Origin: Paracoccaceae bacterium
Lineage (GTDB): Bacteria; Pseudomonadota; Alphaproteobacteria; Rhodobacterales; Rhodobacteraceae
Direction of reading: 5' to 3'
NCBI GenBank assembly: GCA_014872815.1
Contig: WKFK01000011.1
Location: 341,929-405,928, forward strand
Length of the DNA stretch: 64,000 nucleotides
The position numbers were made by a program, and so were the translations under genes. The first letter of the stretch is position 1. Each line of letters starts with the position of its first letter. The notes beneath the pieces were generated by a model. That model worked only from the letters and a program-made list of their open reading frames with translations, was not told the origin of the DNA and searched no databases. Positions 51,984-60,584 of the stretch are shown here, one piece after another.

Positions 51984-53168
51984 TTAAGGCGCCGCACTCA
52001 GGCCGTCCGCTATGGCGCGAAACACCGCCATGGCTTCAACTTCATGGGGTTTAAACTCCGGATCCGCCGACATCTTCACAATCACCGTCTCCGAGCTTGG
52101 GTCCACATAGATAAACTGTCCCCAAATGCCGATCGCCGAAAAGTCGCCGCGCTGACCATCAGGCAACCACCACTGATAGCCATAGCCCCAATGGCTATCG
52201 ACGCTCCCGCGTTCCAGCCTTGGCGCGCTGACCGACGTCGCCTGAGCAACCCACTCCGCAGGCACAATCTGTTGCCCGCGATACCGTCCGCCCTGGGCAT
52301 ACGTTATCCCCAGCCGCGCAAAATCCCGCGCCGTGGCATTCAGCCCCCAAAAAGCCATCACTGTGCCGTACAGGTCGGTCGACCATTTGGCCTCACTTTC
52401 GGCCCCCAATGGCTCCCACAACTTTTGCTGCATGTAGCTGGCAACAGACATACCCGTCACCGACTGCAAAAGCAGTCCAAGCGCTTGCGTGTTCAAGCTG
52501 GCATAGTGAAACGCTTGCCCTGCCTCACCATCAGAGCCGTAGTCCCCAATCACGCGATCCACGCGACGGAATTTCAAAAACAGCTCGTCGTAGATCTTAA
52601 AGGCGTCGGTGCTTTTGTCGTCATACGCCTCTGAGAAGGCAATCGCTGATGACATGGTCAACACATCCGCAATCGCCACGCCATCAAATCCCGTTTTTGC
52701 AAGCGCGGGTACATATGTGGTGATCGGATCATCGACACTCTCGATCAGCCCCTCTGCCACCGCGATCCCAACCAACGTACTGACAAAAGACTTCGCCACG
52801 GAAAAAGACGTCACCAGGTCACTGGCCGCGTTACCCTGAAAATACGCTTCATGCACAAGCGCACCTTTGTGCACGACCACAAATGCCGTTGTCTGACTAC
52901 GCGTAAGAAACTCCGATACCGCCCGCTCTTGCCCAACAAACAGATAGCTCTCGGCAATCTGGCGCGGCGCAATATCATAAGGCACCGGTACCGCGGCACG
53001 GTCAATTGGTGCCGTCGGAAAGGCATCTGCAAAGTTTCGGAACCGCACCACGCGATGCTCCGGATGAAACAGCGTCATCTTTGGCCAGGCGTAACCAAAG
53101 CCGACATAGGCCAAGGCCGCCAAAAGCACGGCCACACAAATAAGGAGGAGAGGGTGTGTCATTTTCAT
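51984..53168 (-). CDS. class C beta-lactamase-fold serine hydrolase
   Basis: A 394-residue protein with a membrane-anchor or signal segment (HPLLLICVAVLLAALAYVGF). The nucleophile motif SVAK is at residues 123-126 (SFSVAKSFVSTL), the Tyr motif YAS follows in HYASLNTQ, and HWGYGYQWW lies near 325. The layout is that of DD-peptidase/esterase relatives rather than a true AmpC. It is 61 bases from the ArsR gene transcribed in the same direction. Confidence 0.82.
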   Translation of the reverse strand: MKMTHPLLLICVAVLLAALAYVGFGYAWPKMTLFHPEHRVVRFRNFADAFPTAPIDRAAVPVPYDIAPRQIAESYLFVGQERAVSEFLTRSQTTAFVVVHKGALVHEAYFQGNAASDLVTSFSVAKSFVSTLVGIAVAEGLIESVDDPITTYVPALAKTGFDGVAIADVLTMSSAIAFSEAYDDKSTDAFKIYDELFLKFRRVDRVIGDYGSDGEAGQAFHYASLNTQALGLLLQSVTGMSVASYMQQKLWEPLGAESEAKWSTDLYGTVMAFWGLNATARDFARLGITYAQGGRYRGQQIVPAEWVAQATSVSAPRLERGSVDSHWGYGYQWWLPDGQRGDFSAIGIWGQFIYVDPSSETVIVKMSADPEFKPHEVEAMAVFRAIADGLSAAP

Positions 53169-53229
53169 TCCATTGTCATTTCGCGAACTAACGATGCTTT
53201 AGGCCAAAAAAAGGCAAACCTGCCGGGGC

Positions 53230-53514
53230 TCAACAACAGGTCAGCCAATGCTGCAGCACGCTCAAGACCTCGTTTACAGACTGTTTGTTGACCGTGTAGA
53301 GCACCTGCCGATCCACTTTTTCAGATTGAAGAATGCCTGCTTTGCGCAGGATGGTCAGGTGCTCGGAGGCGGTAGACTGCGCAATGCCCATGCGGTCGGC
53401 GATCTCACCAACGCTGTGCGCTTCTTTATCACTGAACACCCGAAACAGAATCTCCTGCCGGTTCTCATTTGCCAGCGCCCGAAAAACATCCAGTAGATCG
53501 ATCTGAGCCATCAT
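53230..53514 (-). CDS. ArsR-family transcriptional regulator
   Basis: A 94-residue ArsR/SmtB protein with DVFRALANENRQEILFRVFS and the HTH VGEIADRMGIAQSTASEHLT. The metal-binding CVCDL motif of ArsR is absent; the chain ends in two cysteines (HWLTCC). I use ATG 53514 with AAGG upstream. An ATTTCG/CGAAAT dyad lies in front. It may control itself and the serine hydrolase gene downstream. Confidence 0.85.
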   Translation of the reverse strand: MMAQIDLLDVFRALANENRQEILFRVFSDKEAHSVGEIADRMGIAQSTASEHLTILRKAGILQSEKVDRQVLYTVNKQSVNEVLSVLQHWLTCC

Positions 53515-53523
53515 GCGGCCTTC

Positions 53524-53543
53524 ATTTCGTACATTCCCGAAAT
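53524..53543. promoter_or_regulatory. candidate ArsR operator
   Basis: ATTTCG (53524-53529) and CGAAAT (53538-53543) are inverted 6-base arms 10 bases upstream of the ArsR start. A similar half-site CATTTCGCGAA occurs in front of the serine hydrolase gene near 53175. Confidence 0.45.
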
Positions 53544-53612
53544 CACGAATACACTGACACACTCAGGAGTCAATCCTAAACCCCTGAGACAGTAAATGCG
53601 CCCCCAATGCGC

Positions 53613-55379
53613 CTAGTTCCGCCCCTTCAACTCCAACTGGCTCCATTTCAGCTCCTTTGGTGCCACATCTCCGGGAGCCCATTCCAGCAAGGAGCCGTAG
53701 TAGCCAAACTGCTTTTTCTCCGGAAACTCATCGCTCCAGCGTTCGCAGACAAACTGCAGACCACAGGACTGCCAACTGGAGTTCACTCCATCACGCCAAC
53801 CAAAAGACGTGTTTAGCGCCAAAGACCCGCCTGAACATTCAATGTGGTAATAGCCTGCGTCCCAATACTTCCATTTGCTCTTCAGCCGCATCACAACCCC
53901 ACGCCCATCGGTGCGCTGCCACCCGCCAGACATAATCTCGTATATGTCAAATACACCGTCCCGCGCCGTGTGCTGCAGCTCTTTCACCGCCCCGTTTTTG
54001 TAAAACACCACGTTGCCCCCACTGCTGGAGAACAACCCACTGTCCCAAAGCGTGGTGGCTGTATTGAGGTAATCCAAATCCGCAGGTTTCACGAGGCCGG
54101 TGGGATCTTCCGACCACCCGCGCTGCTGCAATTCTGGCAGTTCCGCATAAAACCCCGTTCCAAAATCCGCCGCTTCCTGAGCATTGCAAAACAGGTCGCC
54201 GTCGCTGGTATCTTCGCGATAATAAGACGTGCCACCGGTATAGGTTGGTTCCGCCACCGTGGTTTGGGCAGAGGGCGCAGGTTGCGGTACAGAGACTTGC
54301 GCTGTTGGACGTGCCTGCCCTGATGACCGCCGCGACACAGCCGCCTCTCGCTCCAACGCTTCAATCGCCTGGCGCGAGCCTTTCAGCCCCATCGTCATGG
54401 TTTTGAACTGGTCTTTTGCGTAGCTCGCGCGGGTCTGATAGCGGAATTTCACCGTGTCGCCGGATTTGAACGCTTCCAACATCGCCGCCTGATTGCGGGC
54501 GGAAATCGGGATGCGCACCTGCCCACTGTCGCCATAATCAATCAGACAATTCTGACCGCCACAGCCATTCATATCGAGCTCGGTCTCCCGCCCTCCGGCG
54601 TGCTCTACAGACACCCCCATGAAATGGATCATCGGATCGTCAGACACCCGATAGAGGCCATAGTAATACTCGCCGAATTCCGCATCATGCCCCACAAACA
54701 CAGTCGCCAAAAGCGCGCCGTTATTGACCAAATCCCAACTGGCTTCGCTGTCATAATAGCTCCAGCGATCGGTGGAATAGGCCGGTTCCGGCGCCGAACC
54801 GCCGCCCCCTGCCACGGCTTGATCCAATGCCTCCGCCAAGCGATCAATCATGTCCTGATCCGCCTCAAGGAAATACGCGTCCTCCAAAAGCTGATCTGCC
54901 CGCGAGATGTTGCGCTCCACATGCACCCCCTCCGCGTAGTAAATGCCCAGCTGCGCAGCTGATTTTCCGTATCCAGCGCGCATTGCCGCCTCGAAATAAT
55001 CCTCCGCAAGGGACACGTTCTTCTCAACACCCGTGCCCTCCATGTATTTGACGCCAATGTTGTTTTGCGCCACCGGATAGCCCGCATCCGCGGCCTGTTG
55101 CTGCAGATAGGCCACCGCCTCAATATCATCGTCGTAAAACGCACAGCGTTCCGTCGCGAACACCCAGGCCAGGTCATTGCGCGCCACCGGGTGCTCGTCC
55201 ATAACGGCCGCCTGCATCAACTCCCGAAACGCCGCGCCATCACCGTCACAGGCGTCATCTGACATCTTGTTGAACTTTTCCCGCGCGGGCTGCCAGAACG
55301 CCCCAGCATCCTCCGCAACGGCCACTCCGCCGCTGCTCACTAAGCCCACAAGGCAGGCCGCAAAAACCGTGTGTTTCAT
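53613..55379 (-). CDS. large secreted Sel1-repeat protein with IalB-like middle region
   Basis: A 588-residue exported protein starting MKHTVFAACLVGLVSSGGVA (signal peptide to about residue 22). Sel1 repeats span about 60-165 (VAQNNIGVKYMEGTGVEKNV; AQLGIYYAEGVHVERN). The segment from about 195 to 320 (YGDSGQVRIPISARNQAAML, KSGDTVKFRYQ) resembles an invasion-associated IalB-like domain. The C-terminal 200 residues (cysteine- and tryptophan-rich) match no family I know. Start ATG 55379 follows AAGGGG. Confidence 0.65.
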   Translation of the reverse strand: MKHTVFAACLVGLVSSGGVAVAEDAGAFWQPAREKFNKMSDDACDGDGAAFRELMQAAVMDEHPVARNDLAWVFATERCAFYDDDIEAVAYLQQQAADAGYPVAQNNIGVKYMEGTGVEKNVSLAEDYFEAAMRAGYGKSAAQLGIYYAEGVHVERNISRADQLLEDAYFLEADQDMIDRLAEALDQAVAGGGGSAPEPAYSTDRWSYYDSEASWDLVNNGALLATVFVGHDAEFGEYYYGLYRVSDDPMIHFMGVSVEHAGGRETELDMNGCGGQNCLIDYGDSGQVRIPISARNQAAMLEAFKSGDTVKFRYQTRASYAKDQFKTMTMGLKGSRQAIEALEREAAVSRRSSGQARPTAQVSVPQPAPSAQTTVAEPTYTGGTSYYREDTSDGDLFCNAQEAADFGTGFYAELPELQQRGWSEDPTGLVKPADLDYLNTATTLWDSGLFSSSGGNVVFYKNGAVKELQHTARDGVFDIYEIMSGGWQRTDGRGVVMRLKSKWKYWDAGYYHIECSGGSLALNTSFGWRDGVNSSWQSCGLQFVCERWSDEFPEKKQFGYYGSLLEWAPGDVAPKELKWSQLELKGRN

Positions 55380-55478
55380 GTCATCCCCTTTGCGCAAAAC
55401 AGTCCAAATCACCGCAACGCCTGCCCCAGCGTAAGCCGAGGCAGGCGTTTTTGGCAAAGAAAATAGCGTTTTGGCGAT

Positions 55479-55958
55479 TTACAGGAGGCTTTGCAGCAAA
55501 TCGAAGCCCTTGCCCCAACCACTGTCCATGTTGCCCATCATCTGCGCAAAACAGTCGATCTCATCCGCGCTCGCATCCACCGGCACTTGCTCAAGCCTAA
55601 CCTGCCCACGCCCGTTCTCTTCGCTGAAAGACACCGTGGTCAGAAGCTTTTGCGGCCAGTTTGGCATCATCGGATTGGGCGCCTGCTCCCAATTTTCATC
55701 GGTGCTGTGATGCATCCAGACAATCTTGACAGCCTCCGACACCTCCTGAAACTCCATGCGGCTATAGTCAGATTTCCCGCCCCATTTCATTTCGTTAAGC
55801 CACCGCCCGCCGGGACGCAGATCAAACTCATGGATCACCGTCTCCACCCCGGGCCCGTACCAGACCGATAGAAGCTTCGGATCGCTAAACGCCTTCCAAA
55901 TTTGGCCCAAAGTGCCCTCAAACGTGCGCTTGTACATATAGGTCGGCAAATCACTCAT
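55479..55958 (-). CDS. SRPBCC (AHSA1-like) protein
   Basis: A 159-residue START/AHSA1-fold protein. Landmarks: YKRTFEGTLGQIWKAFSDPK at the start, SVWYGPGVETVIHEFDLRPG near 31, and GWGKGFDLLQSLL at the end. Such proteins are commonly paired with an ArsR regulator. Here its start overlaps the ArsR stop by 8 bases, so the two are translationally coupled. The ligand is unknown. Confidence 0.88.
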   Translation of the reverse strand: MSDLPTYMYKRTFEGTLGQIWKAFSDPKLLSVWYGPGVETVIHEFDLRPGGRWLNEMKWGGKSDYSRMEFQEVSEAVKIVWMHHSTDENWEQAPNPMMPNWPQKLLTTVSFSEENGRGQVRLEQVPVDASADEIDCFAQMMGNMDSGWGKGFDLLQSLL

Positions 55959-56316
55959 CTTTCAAATCGTCCTTTTCGCTAGATTTCATTGTCTCAAGCA
56001 GCGCGTCCAGCTGATCGAAACTGCCAGACCAGAACCGGCTGAATTGCTCCATCCAGTCCACCGCCTCTTTCATAGGCGCAGCCTTCAAATACGCCGGGCG
56101 GCTTTGTCCCACCTGCCCGCGCTCAATCAACCCGGACGCTTCCAACACCTTCAGATGTTTGGACACCGCCGGTTGGCTCATTTCAAACGGTTCCGCCAAA
56201 TCGCGCACATTGGCCTCCCCCTCACACAACCGTGCAAGAATAGCGCGTCGTGTTGGATCGGCTAAGGCGGCAAAGACCGCATTCAAGTCAGGATTAACAT
56301 AACCACTTAGTTTCAT
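55951..56316 (-). CDS. ArsR-family regulator paired with the SRPBCC gene
   Basis: A 121-residue ArsR-type winged helix: NAVFAALADPTRRAILARLC, then VRDLAEPFEMSQPAVSKHLK and VLEASGLIERGQVGQSRPAY. The pairing with an SRPBCC gene downstream is typical. No metal motif is seen. A palindrome at 56314-56331 overlaps its start codon. Confidence 0.88.
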   Translation of the reverse strand: MKLSGYVNPDLNAVFAALADPTRRAILARLCEGEANVRDLAEPFEMSQPAVSKHLKVLEASGLIERGQVGQSRPAYLKAAPMKEAVDWMEQFSRFWSGSFDQLDALLETMKSSEKDDLKDE

Positions 56317-56331
56317 AACTTAATGGTTATG
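56314..56331. promoter_or_regulatory. candidate operator of the ArsR-SRPBCC pair
   Basis: CATAAC-TTAATG-GTTATG is a perfect dyad overlapping the start codon. A further CATAACCA at 56297-56304 lies just inside the gene. Confidence 0.5.
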
Positions 56332-56440
56332 CATTAAGCTCTTTCCGTCAACATCATTAAACTCAATCAAATCAACGCCTTTTTCCGAACACGTCGTTTT
56401 TGACCTAGACCTCACCCGCGAATCCCGCCCTTCTGCGCCC

Positions 56441-57403
56441 ATGTCTCAGCCCCGCACCACTTTGCCACTTGGCCCGCTGTCCGCCCTCATCGCGACTTTC
56501 TTCTTTGCGATCAACGACGCGGCAATCAAATTCCTCTCCGGCGACTACGCGCTGCACCAAATTGTGCTAACCCGCTCGCTGATTGGGCTGACCATTCTGC
56601 TGATCGTGATTGTGCCGTTTCAAGGCGGATTTACTGCCCTGCGAACCAAGCGCCTTGGCATGCACATGCTGCGCGGTCTCTGCGTCGTCTTTGCCAACAC
56701 CAGCTTTTTTCTTGGCCTCGCCGTCTTGCCCTTGGCGGACGCCATGGCGGTGTTCTTTATTTCACCTCTGCTGATCACACTCTTTGGCGCCCTCCTGCTG
56801 GGCGAGGTCATCGGCCCGCGCCGCAAAGCCGCCGTCGCTGCTGGCATGGTCGGCGTCTTGATCATGATCCGCCCCGGTGCGACCGACTTCAATCTGGCGC
56901 TGCTGCTGCCGGTTGTCGCCGCTGTCGCCTACGCGCTGCTACACGTGCTGACCCGCAAAATCGGCACCACCGAAAGCGCCGCCACCATGGCCGTGTTCAT
57001 CCAGATCGTCTTCATCGTGGTCTCCGCCTGTGTCGGCTTGCTGCTGGGCCATGGCGCTTACGAGAACACTGGCGGCGAGATGATCAGCTTCCTCTTGCGC
57101 GCGTGGCACTGGCCCGCCACCTCAGACTGGCCCATCCTCTTGCTATTGGGCTGCTCCATCGCCTTTGGCGGCTTCTTTATCTCCCAAGCTTACCGCGTGT
57201 CCGAAGCCAGCCTGATCGCCCCGCTGGAATACGCCGCCATGCCCGTGGGCGTGCTCTTTGGCATCGTGATCTTTGGCGAATGGCCCGCCCCCACCACATG
57301 GATCGGCATGACGCTGATCATTGGCGCCGGCCTGTTTGTGTTCTGGCGTGAAGCCAAAGTGGGCAGCGCGCCAGTACCGGAACGTCCCCGCCTGCGCCGC
57401 TAA
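56441..57403 (+). CDS. EamA-family (DMT) transporter
   Basis: A 320-residue ten-segment drug/metabolite transporter with two EamA repeats. Half one: LIATFFFAINDAAIKFLSGD and LRGLCVVFANTSFFLGLAVL. Half two: LPVVAAVAYALLHVLTRKIG and SEASLIAPLEYAAMPVGVLF. Substrates of such carriers vary; this one is not assignable. It precedes the HAD gene by 80 bases on the same strand. Confidence 0.83.
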   Translation: MSQPRTTLPLGPLSALIATFFFAINDAAIKFLSGDYALHQIVLTRSLIGLTILLIVIVPFQGGFTALRTKRLGMHMLRGLCVVFANTSFFLGLAVLPLADAMAVFFISPLLITLFGALLLGEVIGPRRKAAVAAGMVGVLIMIRPGATDFNLALLLPVVAAVAYALLHVLTRKIGTTESAATMAVFIQIVFIVVSACVGLLLGHGAYENTGGEMISFLLRAWHWPATSDWPILLLLGCSIAFGGFFISQAYRVSEASLIAPLEYAAMPVGVLFGIVIFGEWPAPTTWIGMTLIIGAGLFVFWREAKVGSAPVPERPRLRR

Positions 57404-57483
57404 GCCTGCTCAACGCATTCCCCGCTTGCGTCCCAGCTTGCGCCCACTAAGGTCGGCGCAAACCATTCTTTCAGGGGCGAAAC

Positions 57484-58107
57484 ATGTCGCAAATTGACGC
57501 CGTGATTTTTGACATCGGCAATGTGCTGATCCAGTGGCAGCCGGAAAACTTCTACGACCGCACCGTCGGCGAATCCCGCCGCAAAGCCTTCTTTGCCGAC
57601 ACCAACATCCATCACCACCATGAACAGATCGATGCCGGGGCCTCCCTGCCCGGCATGATCGACAGCCTCGTGCCGCAATACCCCGAATATGAAGCCGAGT
57701 TGCGCATGTGGAACGACAACTGGAACGACCTCGCCGCCCCGGCCATCCCGCACTCCGTGCGCCTGCTTGACGCGCTGGTGGACAAAGGCGTGACCGTCTT
57801 CACCCTGACCAACTTTGGCCACGACAACTTCCCCCTATCCCAAGCAGTCTACCCGTTTCTCAATCGCTTTGACCGCGAATATGTCTCCGGCCGCTTGAAA
57901 CTGATCAAACCTGACCCGGCGATCTACGCCCATGTCGAGGAAGACTGCGGCATCGCGCCGGACCGCCTGCTGTTCACCGACGACCGCGCCGACAACATCG
58001 CCGCGGCCAAGGCACGCGGCTGGCAAACCCATCTGTTTGAACACCCACAAGGCTGGGCCGACCGTCTGGTATCCGAAGGCCTGCTCACCACGGAGGAAGC
58101 CACATGA
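57484..58107 (+). CDS. HAD-family hydrolase
   Basis: A 207-residue HAD-IA protein. Motif I VIFDIGNVLIQWQP (nucleophile Asp near residue 9), motif II TNFG near 103, motif III Lys in LKLIKPDPAIYAHV near 138, motif IV FTDDRADNIAAA near 160. Phosphatase or dehalogenase-type chemistry is likely; the substrate is unknown. Its stop overlaps the OCD start (ATGA). Confidence 0.86.
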   Translation: MSQIDAVIFDIGNVLIQWQPENFYDRTVGESRRKAFFADTNIHHHHEQIDAGASLPGMIDSLVPQYPEYEAELRMWNDNWNDLAAPAIPHSVRLLDALVDKGVTVFTLTNFGHDNFPLSQAVYPFLNRFDREYVSGRLKLIKPDPAIYAHVEEDCGIAPDRLLFTDDRADNIAAAKARGWQTHLFEHPQGWADRLVSEGLLTTEEAT

Positions 58108-59021
58108 CCACCATCATCTCCTTTGAAGAGGGCGAGAAGAACATCAATTGGCTTGGCCTGACCGATGCACTGGCTGCCGGCCACAGCCTGCCCAAGGCCG
58201 AAATCTCCGACAGCTTCCTCTACCGTGGCAAAGACACGCTGCTGCAACGGCAGGCTTGGATCGACGGCCTCGGCATCGCGGTCAAATCCGCAACTGTCTT
58301 CCCAGACAACCCATCGCAGGATGTGCCGATGATCCATGGCGCTGTGACGCTGTTTGACGATGCGCATGGTATTTTATCCGCGCTGATCGACTTTCACCTC
58401 GTGACCAAATGGAAAACCGCCGGGGATAGTCTTCTGGCCGCCCGCCGCCTTGCCCGCCCGGACAGCTCAAAAATCCTGATCGTTGGTGCAGGCACCGTGG
58501 GCCGCAACCTACACGCCGCCTACTCCGCCGTGTTCCCTGATGCCGAGTTCACCGTCTGGAACCGCACAGAGGCCAACGCCGAAAAAATGGCCGCCGAAAT
58601 TGACGGGCTTAAAGTCGCCACCAATCTCGAACAGGCCGTGGGAGAGGCTGACATCGTGACCTCTGCCACCATGTCCACCGAGCCCACCCTGCGGGGCGAC
58701 TGGCTGCAACCGGGCCAGCACATCGACCTGATCGGTGCCTACCGCCCCGACATGCGCGAGATCGACAACACCGCCCTCACCCGCGCCAGTCTCTTTGTCG
58801 ACAGCTACGACACCACGCTGGACCACATTGGCGAGTTGAAAATCCCGCTGGCCGACGGCGTGATCACCCGCGAAGACGTGCTGGCGGACTACTACAGCCT
58901 CGACAAGTTCAAACGCACCTCGGACGATCAAATCACCCTGTTTAAGAACGGCGGCGGTGCACATCTTGATCTGATGACCAGCCGCTACATTCTGGATCAG
59001 TGGCAGGCGGCCCAGTCCTAA
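58104..59021 (+). CDS. ornithine cyclodeaminase/mu-crystallin family protein
   Basis: A 305-residue NAD(P)-dependent enzyme. The nucleotide motif ILIVGAGTVGRNLHAAYSAV is near residue 125. The pattern is that of ornithine cyclodeaminase, alanine dehydrogenase and related imine reductases. The 4-base overlap with the HAD gene implies coupling. True substrate undetermined. Confidence 0.86.
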   Translation: MTTIISFEEGEKNINWLGLTDALAAGHSLPKAEISDSFLYRGKDTLLQRQAWIDGLGIAVKSATVFPDNPSQDVPMIHGAVTLFDDAHGILSALIDFHLVTKWKTAGDSLLAARRLARPDSSKILIVGAGTVGRNLHAAYSAVFPDAEFTVWNRTEANAEKMAAEIDGLKVATNLEQAVGEADIVTSATMSTEPTLRGDWLQPGQHIDLIGAYRPDMREIDNTALTRASLFVDSYDTTLDHIGELKIPLADGVITREDVLADYYSLDKFKRTSDDQITLFKNGGGAHLDLMTSRYILDQWQAAQS

Positions 59022-59036
59022 GCCCCCCTTAAAGCA

Positions 59037-59062
59037 AAGGCCGCTGCATTAACCCGCAACGG
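59037..59062 (+). terminator. intrinsic terminator after the cyclodeaminase gene
   Basis: GGCCGCTGC near 59040 and GCAACGGCC near 59056 form an imperfect stem followed by TAAAATTTTT. It overlaps no gene. Confidence 0.65.
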
Positions 59063-59079
59063 CCTAAAATTTTTCCACC

Positions 59080-59117
59080 TCCGCAAAACAGTCGCGATAC
59101 CGACGTAATACCGACGT
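59080..59117. repeat. dispersed intergenic element with tandem ATACCGACGT, copy 2
   Basis: ATACCGACGT occurs twice with an 11-base period (59097-59106, 59108-59117), preceded by TCCGCAAAACAGTCGCG. It shares this layout and flank with 11817-11853. It lies between two convergent gene ends. Confidence 0.7.
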
Positions 59118-59157
59118 GGGTTTGGGGTGGTTAACGCGCCCCGCTTCTTCTGACCAC

Positions 59158-59190
59158 AAATACTCCAGGGGTGTGGGGGCTGGCCCCCAC
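59158..59190. repeat. intergenic hairpin element, copy 3
   Basis: AAATACTCCAGGGG (59158-59171) followed by the hairpin GTGGGGGCTGGCCCCCAC (59173-59190). It is the same orientation as 38511-38558. It lies 7 bases beyond the end of the MFS gene on the - strand and may terminate it. Confidence 0.6.
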
Positions 59191-59196
59191 TTGCCC

Positions 59197-60441
59197 TTAC
59201 GCGGCGACCGCCTCAGGTGTCCGGTTTTCGCGGATCGGCAGGTGCACAATCGCACTGAACGCGCCCACGCCAACACCAACCCACCACACCAGCGTGTAGT
59301 CGCCATACAGGTCATACATCCGACCACCCAGCCACACACCGAGGAAGCTGCCAAGCTGGTGGGAGAAGAACACAATCCCATAAAGCGTTCCCATGTAGCG
59401 CAACCCATACAGATGCGCGACCAGACCGGAGGTCAGCGGTACGGTTGCAAGCCACAACGAGCCCATCACCACCGAGAAGACAATCACGCTCATCGGCGTT
59501 ATGGGCATAAGAATAAAGATCGCTGCCGCCAATGTGCGCCCGGTGTAAATTCCTGCCAGCAGATACTTTTTCGGAAAATGCTTGCCCGCCCAACCGGCCA
59601 GCAAGGTGCCGCCAATATTGGCCAAACCAATCAGCGAAATCGCCACCGCACCCAGCGCAGAGGTCGAGGTGATGCCCATGTTTGCCAGTGTTGAGCCTGC
59701 CGCAATTGGTCCACACATCTCGGTGATCATCGCCGGGAAGTGTGCCGTCACAAAGGCCAGCTGATAGCCACAGCTGAAGAAACCCAGGAAGATCAACGTG
59801 TAAGACGGATCTTTAAAGGCCCGCTTCAAGATCTCGCCCATGCTCTCCTGCAGCTCTTCTTTGCTCGCTGCCGCCGGTGCCCGCATCGCAGGCAAAAGCA
59901 GCAAAACCGCCAAAATCGCAATCGCAAACACCACGAAGGTCTGCTGCCAAGACATGAACGACAGCATCCACTCCGCCATGGGCGCCCCAAACACCTGACC
60001 GCCCGATCCAGCCGCCGTGGCAATCGCCAAAGACATCGAGCGGTTCTCATCCGAGCTCGCCCGGCCCACCACGGCCAGGATCACACCAAAACCCGTGCCA
60101 GCAACGCCAAATCCCACAAGGATTTCAAGTATTTGATGCGCTTCCGGCGTCACCGCAAAGGACGACAAAACCAGCCCCGCCGCATAGGTCAACGCGCCAA
60201 GAATGATGGCTTTGCGATCGCCAATCTTCTCAGCAATGGCCCCAAAAATCGGCTGCCCGATGCCCCAGGCCAGGTTCTGAATCGCAATCGCCAGCGAGAA
60301 CTCACTGCGCAGCCAACCGAACTCTTCAGCAATTGGGATCTGAAACACCCCAAAGCTGGCTCGAATGGCAAAGCTCACAAGGATGATGATACAGCCCACC
60401 ATCAAAACCGGGGTCATCAAAGGGGTCTTGGCTTTCATCAT
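59197..60441 (-). CDS. MFS transporter (oxalate-formate-antiporter-like)
   Basis: A 414-residue facilitator with twelve predicted segments. N-terminus VLMVGCIIILVSFAIRASFG, loop 2-3 AIAEKIGDRKAIILGALTYA, and TSGLVAHLYGLRYMGTLYG near 340 resemble the OFA and monocarboxylate branch. I use ATG 60441 (AGGAGC upstream). A 10-base inverted repeat with arms 31 bases apart lies directly in front. Confidence 0.82.
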   Translation of the reverse strand: MMKAKTPLMTPVLMVGCIIILVSFAIRASFGVFQIPIAEEFGWLRSEFSLAIAIQNLAWGIGQPIFGAIAEKIGDRKAIILGALTYAAGLVLSSFAVTPEAHQILEILVGFGVAGTGFGVILAVVGRASSDENRSMSLAIATAAGSGGQVFGAPMAEWMLSFMSWQQTFVVFAIAILAVLLLLPAMRAPAAASKEELQESMGEILKRAFKDPSYTLIFLGFFSCGYQLAFVTAHFPAMITEMCGPIAAGSTLANMGITSTSALGAVAISLIGLANIGGTLLAGWAGKHFPKKYLLAGIYTGRTLAAAIFILMPITPMSVIVFSVVMGSLWLATVPLTSGLVAHLYGLRYMGTLYGIVFFSHQLGSFLGVWLGGRMYDLYGDYTLVWWVGVGVGAFSAIVHLPIRENRTPEAVAA

Positions 60442-60469
60442 CTTGCTCCTGTTTGCGCGAGATGGATTC

Positions 60470-60510
60470 TGAACAAATGAAGCACCCAAGGTCAATTCAG
60501 CATTTGTTCA
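60470..60510. promoter_or_regulatory. spaced inverted repeat in front of the MFS gene
   Basis: TGAACAAATG (60470-60479) and CATTTGTTCA (60501-60510) are perfect 10-base inverted arms separated by 21 bases. They lie 29-69 bases upstream of the MFS start and 75 bases before zapE, and could bind one regulator on two faces of the helix. Confidence 0.45.
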
Positions 60511-60584
60511 CCCCCTCATAACAGTCTGTCATAGGGTCCGGCGTGGCCCTTTTCCTCATCGCTTCAATTGGCTAAGGGGTTTGT

